Notes under the pieces: generated by a model | What the model saw: the letters and a program-made list of their open reading frames with translations, nothing else | Told to the model about the DNA's origin: nothing | Databases searched by the model: none | Part shown: positions 16,538-24,274 of the stretch, in pieces | How the letters are laid out: every line of letters begins with the position of its first letter | Numbering within the stretch: position 1 is the first letter of the stretch | Program-made: the position numbers and the translations under genes | Assembly: GCA_964575605.1 (NCBI GenBank) | Contig: CAZNRN010000016.1 | Coordinates: 16,280-80,279, forward strand | From: JAPWJZ01 sp964575605 | GTDB lineage: Bacteria; Pseudomonadota; Alphaproteobacteria; Micavibrionales; UBA2020 | DNA length: 64,000 nt | Direction: 5' to 3'

Positions 16538-17032
16538 TCAGTTCCGGCGGTTGCCGCGCTGGATGGGGCCGTGGTTGCGGTCGAAGCGGTTTTCGGCGCG
16601 GTCTGCCCGGTTCTCGGCATGGTCGCGGACGTCTTCGCGCGCGTCGCGGCGGTCTTCTGCCGCATCGCGTTTGTTTTCGGCTGCATCGCGGCGGTCCTCG
16701 GCAGCGTCATGCTTGTCCTCGGCTGCATCGGCCTTGTCTTCTGCCTTGTCGCGCCAGCCGCCGTCATGTGCGGCATCGCGTTCGTCTTCGGCGGCGTCGC
16801 GGGCGTCTTCTTTTGCGTCACGCGCGTCTTCGGCTGTATCGCGTTTATCCTCGGCAGCATCATGGCGGTCTTCGGCGCGGTCGAAGCGGTTTTCGATGCG
16901 GTCGCGTACGTTTTCGCGGTGGTCGCGGACGCCTTCAAGGCGGTCGCGGCTCACCTGCCCCTGTTCGGCAAAGGCGGCAGTGGAGGCAAGCATGATAACA
17001 GCGGCCAGCACGGCCATGATTTTTGTACGCAT
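16538..17032 (-). CDS. Exported heptad-repeat protein, extremely charged
   Basis: 164 residues. A signal peptide (MRTKIMAVLAAVIMLASTAAFAEQ, cleavage after AFA) is followed by an almost unbroken run of about fourteen seven-residue units of the form A-E-D-x-R-D-A, interrupted only by a short GGW segment near the middle. Acidic and basic residues alternate, so the mature protein should be a long, highly soluble helix. A -10-like TATAAT lies at 17079-17084 on the minus strand and AAGGAA precedes the ATG. The opposite strand is also open for a long distance, but that is a by-product of the repeated codons. Function unknown; periplasmic stress or envelope spacer is a guess. Confidence 0.8.
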   Translation of the reverse strand: MRTKIMAVLAAVIMLASTAAFAEQGQVSRDRLEGVRDHRENVRDRIENRFDRAEDRHDAAEDKRDTAEDARDAKEDARDAAEDERDAAHDGGWRDKAEDKADAAEDKHDAAEDRRDAAENKRDAAEDRRDAREDVRDHAENRADRAENRFDRNHGPIQRGNRRN

Positions 17033-17140
17033 CGGGATATTCCTTTTGATGAAACGGTGAAGCAGGCGTTCTTACAGCATTATACGCCCGCAATGGTTAA
17101 ACCCCTGCGCGACATAAAATTTCACCGTTATATCAGGCAG

Positions 17141-17587
17141 TTACTCGAGATGCGCCTTGAGCATCCAGTGGTTTTTCTGGTGGACCTCCTGGCGGCCGAT
17201 GGCCAGGTCGACGGTGGGTTCGTCACCCACGGCTTCTGCGGCTTCCAGCAGCGCCTTGGCCGAGGCGATCAGGGTTTCCTGGTCCTTGGCGAGGTTCTTC
17301 ACCATCTCGGTCGCCTTGGGGGTGCCGTTTTCTTCGGTGATATCCGTGATTTTCAAAAACGCCTTGAAGCTGCCGGGCGCTTTTTCCCCGAGTGCGCGGA
17401 TGCGCTCGGCGATCAGGTCATTCGCCAAAATCATGTCTTCATACTGCGCCTGAAACAGGGTGTGGAGCGAGTTGAACGACGGGCCCGTCACGTTCCAGTG
17501 GTAATTCTGCGTTTTCAGGTAGAGCGTATAGGTATCGGCCAGCAGTTTTTCCAAGGCTTCGATAACGGCTTTGTCTTTCTTGCTCAT
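17141..17587 (-). CDS. dps: Dps-like ferritin
   Basis: 148 residues. YHWNVTGPSF, the ferroxidase pattern H-x(11)-D-x(3)-E seen in FNSLHTLFQAQYEDM and DLIAERIRALG are diagnostic of Dps, the dodecameric iron-storing protein that protects DNA from peroxide. TAGGAG precedes the ATG. It lies nine bases after the AhpD-like gene, forming a two-gene oxidative-stress operon. Confidence 0.93.
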   Translation of the reverse strand: MSKKDKAVIEALEKLLADTYTLYLKTQNYHWNVTGPSFNSLHTLFQAQYEDMILANDLIAERIRALGEKAPGSFKAFLKITDITEENGTPKATEMVKNLAKDQETLIASAKALLEAAEAVGDEPTVDLAIGRQEVHQKNHWMLKAHLE

Positions 17588-17596
17588 GCTTATCTC

Positions 17597-18127
17597 CTAT
17601 TTAATGGCAGCAGCTTGTGCAGCGGCGAAAATGACGGCGGCGATGCGGAAGACGTGCTGCACGCCTACCTTCGATACTTCATGGCCCAGCGCGGTACGCG
17701 TATGCGCGGCGATGCAGGCGCTGCAACCATTGATGGCCGAAACCCCGAGTGCATACAATTCAAAGGTCACCTTGTCGATACCGGGGCTGCCGATGACGTT
17801 CATGCGAAGCCCAGCGGGCAGCTTGCCGAATTCCTCGTCGCCGGTCATGTAGGTGGTGCGGTAATAGATGTTGCTCATCGCCATGATGGTGGCGGCGGCC
17901 TTCGCGGCGTTGACTTCGTCGGGCGACAGTGATGAGCCCTCGCCGGTGATGGCTTCGATAATCTCGGCATTCCTTGTTGCATAGGCGCAGGCCAGCGCGA
18001 CCCCCAGCACCTGGTTCTGGCTGAGCCCCGAAGAATCGTTCGCGGCCACCACGCTGGAAAGGTTCAGGCGGATATCCTTGGCGTAATCGGGCAGGGATTC
18101 TTTGAGCTGTTCGATATTTTGCGGCAT
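17597..18127 (-). CDS. AhpD-like alkylhydroperoxidase (carboxymuconolactone decarboxylase family)
   Basis: 176 residues, all helical, with the redox motif CSACIAAH (C-x-x-C-x-x-x-H) near residue 135-142, as in AhpD proteins that reduce AhpC or act directly on peroxides. The ATG at 18127 is preferred to the GTG at 18136 because AAGGAG is eight bases before the ATG but overlaps the GTG. First gene of the operon with dps. Confidence 0.88.
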   Translation of the reverse strand: MPQNIEQLKESLPDYAKDIRLNLSSVVAANDSSGLSQNQVLGVALACAYATRNAEIIEAITGEGSSLSPDEVNAAKAAATIMAMSNIYYRTTYMTGDEEFGKLPAGLRMNVIGSPGIDKVTFELYALGVSAINGCSACIAAHTRTALGHEVSKVGVQHVFRIAAVIFAAAQAAAIK

Positions 18128-18230
18128 AGGGGGCACTCCTTACAGGCCATGAATATAAGGCGTAAACGGCCGCGGCAAGCCCCTACCTTACAATTTAGCG
18201 CGGCGCAGCATTACGTCAATTCACGGTTGA

Positions 18231-18261
18231 AGCCCCAACCTGCATATGTTATGTACTGTCA
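18231..18261 (+). promoter_or_regulatory. Promoter of the first transglycosylase-like gene
   Basis: A -35-like TTGAAG followed after 17 bases by TATGTA, roughly 30 bases before the GTG start at 18281. Confidence 0.45.
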
Positions 18262-18280
18262 CCCCATAAGGATAAGAATT

Positions 18281-20029
18281 GTGAAAAAGAGCAAAGGGCT
18301 GAAAGGCCTTTTCAACAGGCTTGCGGCAAAAACCGTCATGGCCGCTGCCCTTTTATCGACCGGCGCTTCGCAGGCGCAGGAAACAATCCCGACTCCGCCC
18401 GAACCGGCTCCGGCCGTTGTGGGCTGCCCCGCTTTCCCGAACTTCAAGAAACCCGAAGGCCCGATGCTGCGCCAGACCGCGCAGGACATGCCCGCCGACC
18501 CCGAACTGAAATCACGCCAAAGGTTGCTGCGCCAGCTGGGCATCAACCCCGGCACGGCGGACGGCCTGCCCGGCGCCTCGACCCGCGCGGCGCAGCGCGA
18601 ATTCCTGATGTTCTACGCGCCGCTGTATGGCGGCGATGCGGATAAAGTCGCTCTTGATGACGACGACGCCCTGCAACTGAAAAAATACGCTGACCAGAAC
18701 ACAACCGATATCGCAAGCTATGGCCTGTCGACTGGCGCTACCGCCGCACTCCGCCTTGCCTCGCTGCGCAGCGGCGAGAGTTTTGCGACGCTGGCCTCGA
18801 CCGCGAAAAAAGGCGGCGCGCTGCCCGGCGTGCCGGGCACAGGCGCTGCGCCCGACGACCTGTTCAAGTTCGATAACGCGAGCTGGCTCTACCTTGTGAA
18901 AAACTATGGCGAAGAATACGGCCTCGGCTTCTATGCGAAACATATTTCGATTGAAACGCGCGATGACGGCAAGACAATGCCGGTGGTCGACAACCCCTTT
19001 ATCCACCGCCAGCTGCTGAACCTGAAAAACTATCCGCGCATCAATGCGCTGATGGCGGGCGAGTACCTGAAAAACCGCCCCGACCTGTCCAACGTCGCGA
19101 ACCCCAAGGTTCCGCTGGCCGATGAAACCGTGAAGCAGCAACAGAATGACTTGCTGTCGCTGGGCTTCGATATCGGCTCGACCAACGCAGACGGCGTCAA
19201 AGGCGGCTTTACCACTCTGGCCATCAAGGAATTCCAGATTTTGCACGGCGACGGTATTGCGACAGGCACGCTGAACGATAGCGAAGCCGCAAAGCTTAAA
19301 ACCGCCGCCGCCACCGCGCGCGCTGAATCGGTGAAGTTCGACGTGCCGAAAGTCGCGACCGGTTCCATCCGCATGGCGGCCGACGGCGTACAGCACAGCA
19401 ACGGCCCCGATTTCCCCTACCTGATGGAACTGGCCTCGGCCGAAAGTTCCTTCCGCCACGGCGCGAAGGCCAGCACTTCGACCGCCACCGGCCTCTACCA
19501 GTTCATCGAAAGCACCTGGGCATATATGTTGTTGCACCATGGCGAGAAACACGACCTTGGCGATTTCGCGAAAGAGGTTGAAACCTACACCGACGCGCTG
19601 GGGCGCGAACAGGCAAGGTTCAAGAACCCCGTGATCCGCGCCGAGGCGCTGGCGCTGCGCGAGAACCCGCAGCTCTCCGCCCTCTTCAGCGCCGATTTTC
19701 AGGGCGACAACAAGGGCAAGGAAAGCTGCTATGTGCCGGGCGAGCTGTCGCGCACAGATTTGTACCTGGCCCATTTCCTGGGCGCGCATGACGCCGTGTA
19801 CTTCATAACCCAGATGCGCGCGAACCCCGAGAAATCGGCGGTGCAGACCTTCCCCGAGGCGGCCGCCGCCAATGCCTCCATCTTCTACGCGCGCGAGGGC
19901 AAGACGGTGCGCGACCGCAGCCTCGAGGAAGTCTATGAAGTGCTGGGCCGCAAATTCAACCGCGGGCTTTATGATGAAGTGCAACCCCTCGCCCGCCAGA
20001 AGCCGCAGGACAGCGCGAAGCCCTCGTAA
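18281..20029 (+). CDS. Lytic-transglycosylase-like protein 1 (two peptidoglycan-binding domains, dead SLT copy, active SLT)
   Basis: 582 residues. A basic start and hydrophobic stretch ending in SQAQE form a signal peptide. Order: peptidoglycan-binding domain (LLRQLGINPGTADGLPGAST), a degenerate SLT-like segment (FKFDNASWLYLVKNYG...YGLGFYAKHI, without a Glu in the catalytic place), a second peptidoglycan-binding domain (LLSLGFDIGS...DGVKG), then an SLT domain with AESSF carrying the presumed catalytic E388 and GLYQFIESTW. Family members cleave the glycan strand of murein to anhydromuropeptides in the periplasm. GTG start chosen because AAGGA lies at 18268-18272 and the signal peptide begins there. 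First of four paralogues. Confidence 0.85.
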   Translation: MKKSKGLKGLFNRLAAKTVMAAALLSTGASQAQETIPTPPEPAPAVVGCPAFPNFKKPEGPMLRQTAQDMPADPELKSRQRLLRQLGINPGTADGLPGASTRAAQREFLMFYAPLYGGDADKVALDDDDALQLKKYADQNTTDIASYGLSTGATAALRLASLRSGESFATLASTAKKGGALPGVPGTGAAPDDLFKFDNASWLYLVKNYGEEYGLGFYAKHISIETRDDGKTMPVVDNPFIHRQLLNLKNYPRINALMAGEYLKNRPDLSNVANPKVPLADETVKQQQNDLLSLGFDIGSTNADGVKGGFTTLAIKEFQILHGDGIATGTLNDSEAAKLKTAAATARAESVKFDVPKVATGSIRMAADGVQHSNGPDFPYLMELASAESSFRHGAKASTSTATGLYQFIESTWAYMLLHHGEKHDLGDFAKEVETYTDALGREQARFKNPVIRAEALALRENPQLSALFSADFQGDNKGKESCYVPGELSRTDLYLAHFLGAHDAVYFITQMRANPEKSAVQTFPEAAAANASIFYAREGKTVRDRSLEEVYEVLGRKFNRGLYDEVQPLARQKPQDSAKPS

Positions 20030-20083
20030 AATACGGCTTGGAATACGGCTGCTAAAAAATCTGCCCCGAAAATTAACTTTTCA

Positions 20084-20113
20084 TTAACACTTCCCTGCTA
20101 GTTTATGTATAAT
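20084..20113 (+). promoter_or_regulatory. Promoter of the second transglycosylase-like gene
   Basis: TTAACA (20084-20089), 18 bases, TATAAT (20108-20113), about 60 bases before the start codon. The -10 region TTATGTATAAT resembles the shared element at 249 and 1923. Confidence 0.55.
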
Positions 20114-20176
20114 AGAAGGATTCGACCCTTGCGGGTGTGCGCAGGGGAATAACGGCAATCTTTCGGGTGTGTGGTA

Positions 20177-21922
20177 ATGGCGGATAAAGATCCTCCATCG
20201 ATGTGGTCATATGTAAGGCGCGCGTTCAATACCGCGGCGCTGGCGGCGGGGCTGGTAATAGCACCTGCGGTCGTCGCCCCCACGGTGGTGCGCGTGATGA
20301 CCGACGCCAAGAAGCCGCCGCAGCCCGTTTCCCAGCAGTTCAATGGCAAGGCAGCGCCTGTCGCGGCCTCGCAGGCGCAGGCCCCGGCAGCACAGCCGCC
20401 GCGCGTGAAAGTGGAAGTAAAGCCCGTCCCGGCATCTGCCTTTACGCCGATGTTCGCAACAGATGACGAGAAAGACCGCAATATCTTCTATAAACAGACC
20501 GCGCGCGCCATCCGCGAATTCCGCGCGCTGCGCGACGACGCGCGCACAGGGCCCCTGTCGCAGGACGAACGCAAGCTGATACAGGAAACCGTCAAGGCCG
20601 CGCGCGCCGACGCCAAGAAATACAAACTGCCGCTGGAGGTCGCCGCATCGCTGCGTTACGCGTCTTCACAGGTCGGCGTCGACCATGAAACCTATATGCA
20701 GCGCCTGACGCAGTTCGCCGGCAATCTGACCAATGCCGACCCCGCGGGCCTGCTGAAAGGCGATGTCTTTAAATTCAACGTGCCGAACTGGCTGTCGATG
20801 ATCAAGCAATTCGGGCCTTCGCACGGGCTTGATTACTTCGCCGACAAGATCCGCCTCGACACCTCGACCGGCAAGCCGATGGTGGATGTCGCCGACCCCG
20901 CGGTGCTGCGCCAGATCGTCAACATGCGCCACAACCCGCGCATCAACGCGCTGATGGGCGCCGAGCTGATGAAGCACCCCGAGCTCAAGGCCGCCGAATA
21001 CCGCGGCACCGACTGGCAGCCCAACGCCGATGTGGCGCGCCGCCAGCAGGCTTTGCAGACATTAGGTTTCGACCTTGGTATCCGCGGCTCCGATGGCATC
21101 AAGGGCCCGCTTTACAGCGCCGCCATGTCCGAATTCGCGCTTATGAGCCAGCCGCTGTTCGGCGCCGGCAAGAACGTCGACCAGATGCTGCAGGAATCTG
21201 CGGCACAGGCCGTGACGGACAGCCAGAAGTACACCAACCGCTGGAACAACGTGACCCCCGCCAACGCCTTTGCCGTGCGCCATGCCGCGAAAGTCGTGGG
21301 CGTCGATTACGGTTACATGATGGAGCTGGCCTCGGCCGAGAGCGGTTTTGACCAGGGCGCTGCCGCCGAAACGTCTTCGGCCAAGGGACTTTTCCAGTTC
21401 ACCGACGACAGCTGGATGACGATGCTGTACCTGCACGGCGCGAAATACGGCCTTGGCGATATCGCGAAAAACGTCGAAGTGCGCAAGAACCGCGACGACG
21501 TGATCGTTTCGGCCAAGATCAACGACCCGCTGATCGCGCATTACGCGCTCGACCTGCGTTCCGACCCGCGCATCAACGCGCTGATGGGCGCCGAGTTCGC
21601 GAAAGAGAACAAGATGCTGCTGGAAGCGGCCATGCCCAAGCGTCAGGTCAACCGCACCGACCAGTACCTTGCGCACTTCTTGGGCTCGGGCAACGCGGTG
21701 GGCTTCCTGACCAAGCTGAAGAAATCGCCGGAGGCTTCGGCTGCGGCGTCCTTCCCCGATGCGGCGGCGTCGAACAAGCCTGTCTTCTATAAACCCGACG
21801 GCACGGCGCGCACGCTACAGGAAGTTTACGAGGTCTTCGACAAGAAATTCGACCTCGGCGTCTATGACCCGCCGAAGCCGCCGGCGCCGAAAGCCCCCGC
21901 CCCCGCCAAGCGCAAGCATTAA
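20177..21922 (+). CDS. Lytic-transglycosylase-like protein 2
   Basis: 581 residues. A hydrophobic segment at about residues 15-40 (FNTAALAAGLVIAPAVVAPTVV) may be a membrane anchor or uncleaved signal. Then a linker, a degenerate SLT-like copy (RYASSQVGVDHETYM...FKFNVPNWLSMIKQFG, catalytic Glu replaced in QFAGNL), a peptidoglycan-binding domain (LQTLGFDLGIRGSDGIKGP) and a C-terminal SLT domain with AESGF (E388) and GLFQFTDDSW. Both SLT copies end in LR-x-(D/N)-PRINALMGAE, which demonstrates internal duplication. The tail is Pro/Ala/Lys-rich. The start could also be the GTG at 20171; neither has a strong ribosome site. Confidence 0.85.
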   Translation: MADKDPPSMWSYVRRAFNTAALAAGLVIAPAVVAPTVVRVMTDAKKPPQPVSQQFNGKAAPVAASQAQAPAAQPPRVKVEVKPVPASAFTPMFATDDEKDRNIFYKQTARAIREFRALRDDARTGPLSQDERKLIQETVKAARADAKKYKLPLEVAASLRYASSQVGVDHETYMQRLTQFAGNLTNADPAGLLKGDVFKFNVPNWLSMIKQFGPSHGLDYFADKIRLDTSTGKPMVDVADPAVLRQIVNMRHNPRINALMGAELMKHPELKAAEYRGTDWQPNADVARRQQALQTLGFDLGIRGSDGIKGPLYSAAMSEFALMSQPLFGAGKNVDQMLQESAAQAVTDSQKYTNRWNNVTPANAFAVRHAAKVVGVDYGYMMELASAESGFDQGAAAETSSAKGLFQFTDDSWMTMLYLHGAKYGLGDIAKNVEVRKNRDDVIVSAKINDPLIAHYALDLRSDPRINALMGAEFAKENKMLLEAAMPKRQVNRTDQYLAHFLGSGNAVGFLTKLKKSPEASAAASFPDAAASNKPVFYKPDGTARTLQEVYEVFDKKFDLGVYDPPKPPAPKAPAPAKRKH

Positions 21923-21957
21923 GCATGCCTCCACGAGTCTTTGCGACTCAGTTGTTC

Positions 21958-21975
21958 AAAAAACCGCCGTTTTTT
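21958..21975 (+). terminator. Possible terminator after transglycosylase-like gene 2
   Basis: AAAAAAC (21958-21964) / GTTTTTT (21969-21975) around a CGCC loop, with a T run in the 3' arm; a second small stem GAGTC/GACTC lies just before it. Weak, as the stem is mostly A-T. Confidence 0.35.
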
Positions 21976-22064
21976 AACTAATAGCGGACTATCCAAAATA
22001 TTGTTTTATAATGGGAAAATGGCTTTCTTAAAGCCCTGTTAATCTTCTGTTAAGCATGTCTCTG

Positions 22065-22070
22065 TATAAT
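22065..22070 (+). promoter_or_regulatory. Possible -10 of the third/fourth transglycosylase operon
   Basis: TATAAT preceded directly by TG, 64 bases before the ATG at 22135. No matching -35 at the normal distance. The context (CTGTATAATTATGGATAAT) resembles the other TGTATA-type elements in the window. Confidence 0.35.
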
Positions 22071-22134
22071 TATGGATAATTATTAATTGTTTCCTAAGAC
22101 GAGCAGTTAACTCGATCAACAGGGTGGTGAGAAG

Positions 22135-24252
22135 ATGACAGGTGGCGGCAAGGGCAAGGGACGGCAACCGGCAGCTTCGCGTTTCGCAGGCGACCGCATG
22201 ACGGCCGAAACCGCGGAAGTGATGGTCGAGACCGAAACCGTCACACCCGACAAGAAAATCACCGCAGCCTTCAATACCAACATCGGCAAATGGGACCAGA
22301 GCCATAACCTCTTCTACCGCCTGACGACTTTCAGCGACGCCGAAATCAAGAACGCCGACCTGCAGATGATCGCCGAGTTCCGCCAGATGCGCGGACAGGG
22401 CCTGTCGCGCCAGCGCCTGACGCCTGACGAAGTTGCTTTCCTGCGCGATATCAAGGTTGCGGCCACCGAAGAAGTCAAAAAACATCCCGGCCTGACGCAG
22501 GACGTCGCCGAAACGCTGGTGTTCGCGGCGCGCACGGTCGGCCTCGACAGCGGCGAATATGTTCAGAAGCTGATCGATACGGACGGCAACATCCGCAACC
22601 TGCCCGCCGACCAGGTGACCAAGGCCGGCCCCTCGAAATTCGACGTGAATACCTGGCTGTCCATGATCAAGAAGCATGGCGCCGAACACGGCCTCGGCTA
22701 TTTCGCGGACAAGATCGAATTGCGTGAAGACGGCGGCCCCGGCAACCTGGTGGTCAACGTTGAAGACCCGCGCGTGCTGCGCCAGATCGTCGCGCTGCGC
22801 AACAACCCCCGCCTGTCCGCCATCATGGGAGCGCATGCAATCGAGGACGACAAGGAACGCGAAGCCGCCGGCGGCGTGCAGCCGAAAGTCTGGTATCGCG
22901 GCGTCAATTATAATAACGATCCCGAAGTGCTGGAAAACCAGCGCAACCTGCAGGCATTGGGCTTCGACATCGGCGCCCGCGCCGACGGCGTAAACGGCCC
23001 GCTCACGATGGCCTCCACCCGCGAATTCATGCAGATGTACAGCCTCACCGACAAGGCGCAGGTCAATGACAAGCTGCAACAGGTGGTCGACGAAATGAAG
23101 CTGGTCGCCGGAGAATACGATTTCAATGGCAAGAAAGTTCCGCCCAAGGCGCCCGCACGCCAGGGCAAAACCAGCGCCGGGACAGATTTTAACGCCGCCG
23201 CCGCCACTTCGGCGGTTCCCGAAAACTCGATCGAGAGCGCAAATACCGTAAAGCTCTCGGTGAAGGACGCCTTCGCGCTGAAACTCGCGGCCGAAAAATC
23301 CAATATGCCTTTCGATACGCTGCTCCGCATCGTGATCGCCGAACGCGCGTTCGAGCAGCAATCGGGCAAGACCAATCGCTCGCCCGGGCTGTTCCACATT
23401 TCGGACGGCAACTGGCTGATGACGGTCGCGCAACACGGGGACAAATACGGTCTGGGCGACATCGTCAAGCAGATGCAGGTGACCCGGAACGAGGAAAACG
23501 AAGTGACACAAGTCATCGTGGCAGACCCGATCATCCGGCAGCATATCCTTGATCTTCGCAAGGATCCTCGCGTTTCGGCACTTTTGGGTGCCGAGCGCGC
23601 GAAGGAATACCCAATCCAGCTCGACATCGCCGAAAGCTACCTCGGCATGAATGAGACACGCGACAATGCTGCGCTACGCGGCTTCTTCAAGAAGGGCGGC
23701 ATCAACCATGATCCCGCCACGACGGCCTGGTGCGGCGTGTTCGTCAACTCGGTGATGGACAGCCTTGGCCTTCCGAAAACAACGGCTGTCGCCGGCGCGC
23801 GCTCCTTCTCGAACGAAAACTACGGCACCGCAGTTATCTCTGAGAGTGACATGGCCAAGCTGAAGGCCGCTCCCCCCGCAAAGAAAGAGCAGTTGCTGCG
23901 CAGTCTCGCCGCCAGCATCGAGCCGGGCGACATCGTGATGTTCCGCCGCAAGACAGATGACGACCCTACAGGCTCGTGGGCAGGCCACGTCGCCTTTGTA
24001 AAGGATGTCTATAAAGTGGACAATGTCTGGAAGATCGAGTATCTGGGCGGCAACCAGGGCGGCGGCGCCGGCCTTGGCGGCGGCAGCGCACAGGGCGGGG
24101 CTGTCACCGTGTCAGATCCTGTCCCGCTTGAAAGCGTGCTGACGATCCGCCGTCCGCCGCCGATTCCGGGGCTTACCGAAGCTCTCAGGCTTGACGCTGC
24201 CTCTGAATCGCCGCGCGTCACGGCGCAGCCTGTGACCATCCCGTCCCGCTAA
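22135..24252 (+). CDS. Transglycosylase-like protein 3 fused to a CHAP/NlpC-like (TIGR02594-type) amidase domain
   Basis: 705 residues. Order: no signal peptide (MTGGGKGKGRQP); degenerate SLT-like copy (FDVNTWLSMIKKHG...GLGYFADKI, Glu replaced in DTDGNIR); peptidoglycan-binding domain (LQALGFDIGARADGVNGP); divergent SLT domain keeping E403 (IVIAERAFEQQ) but with SPGLFHISDGNW in place of the usual GLYQF motif; then a C-terminal cysteine-peptidase-like domain with TAWCGVFVN (C533) and PGDIVMFRR...WAGHVAFV (H618), resembling TIGR02594/CHAP amidases. It could cut both glycan and peptide bonds of murein. The gene lies 22 bases before the fourth paralogue and is probably in one transcript with it. 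Confidence 0.8.
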   Translation: MTGGGKGKGRQPAASRFAGDRMTAETAEVMVETETVTPDKKITAAFNTNIGKWDQSHNLFYRLTTFSDAEIKNADLQMIAEFRQMRGQGLSRQRLTPDEVAFLRDIKVAATEEVKKHPGLTQDVAETLVFAARTVGLDSGEYVQKLIDTDGNIRNLPADQVTKAGPSKFDVNTWLSMIKKHGAEHGLGYFADKIELREDGGPGNLVVNVEDPRVLRQIVALRNNPRLSAIMGAHAIEDDKEREAAGGVQPKVWYRGVNYNNDPEVLENQRNLQALGFDIGARADGVNGPLTMASTREFMQMYSLTDKAQVNDKLQQVVDEMKLVAGEYDFNGKKVPPKAPARQGKTSAGTDFNAAAATSAVPENSIESANTVKLSVKDAFALKLAAEKSNMPFDTLLRIVIAERAFEQQSGKTNRSPGLFHISDGNWLMTVAQHGDKYGLGDIVKQMQVTRNEENEVTQVIVADPIIRQHILDLRKDPRVSALLGAERAKEYPIQLDIAESYLGMNETRDNAALRGFFKKGGINHDPATTAWCGVFVNSVMDSLGLPKTTAVAGARSFSNENYGTAVISESDMAKLKAAPPAKKEQLLRSLAASIEPGDIVMFRRKTDDDPTGSWAGHVAFVKDVYKVDNVWKIEYLGGNQGGGAGLGGGSAQGGAVTVSDPVPLESVLTIRRPPPIPGLTEALRLDAASESPRVTAQPVTIPSR

Positions 24253-24274
24253 GACAAAAGATCCAAGAGGTTAC

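Noticed and set aside
16600..16920. Microsatellite or direct-repeat array
   Set aside because: The 21-base periodicity comes from the seven-residue protein repeat; codons vary between units.
16520..17932. 470-codon plus-strand frame across the heptad gene, dps and part of ahpD
   Set aside because: It runs antisense to three recognisable genes, and its valine/cysteine/glycine pattern in the first part mirrors the repeated AED-RDA codons.
22039..23544. 501-codon minus-strand frame opposite transglycosylase-like gene 3
   Set aside because: The plus strand carries conserved domains shared with three neighbours; the minus frame has no recognisable domain.
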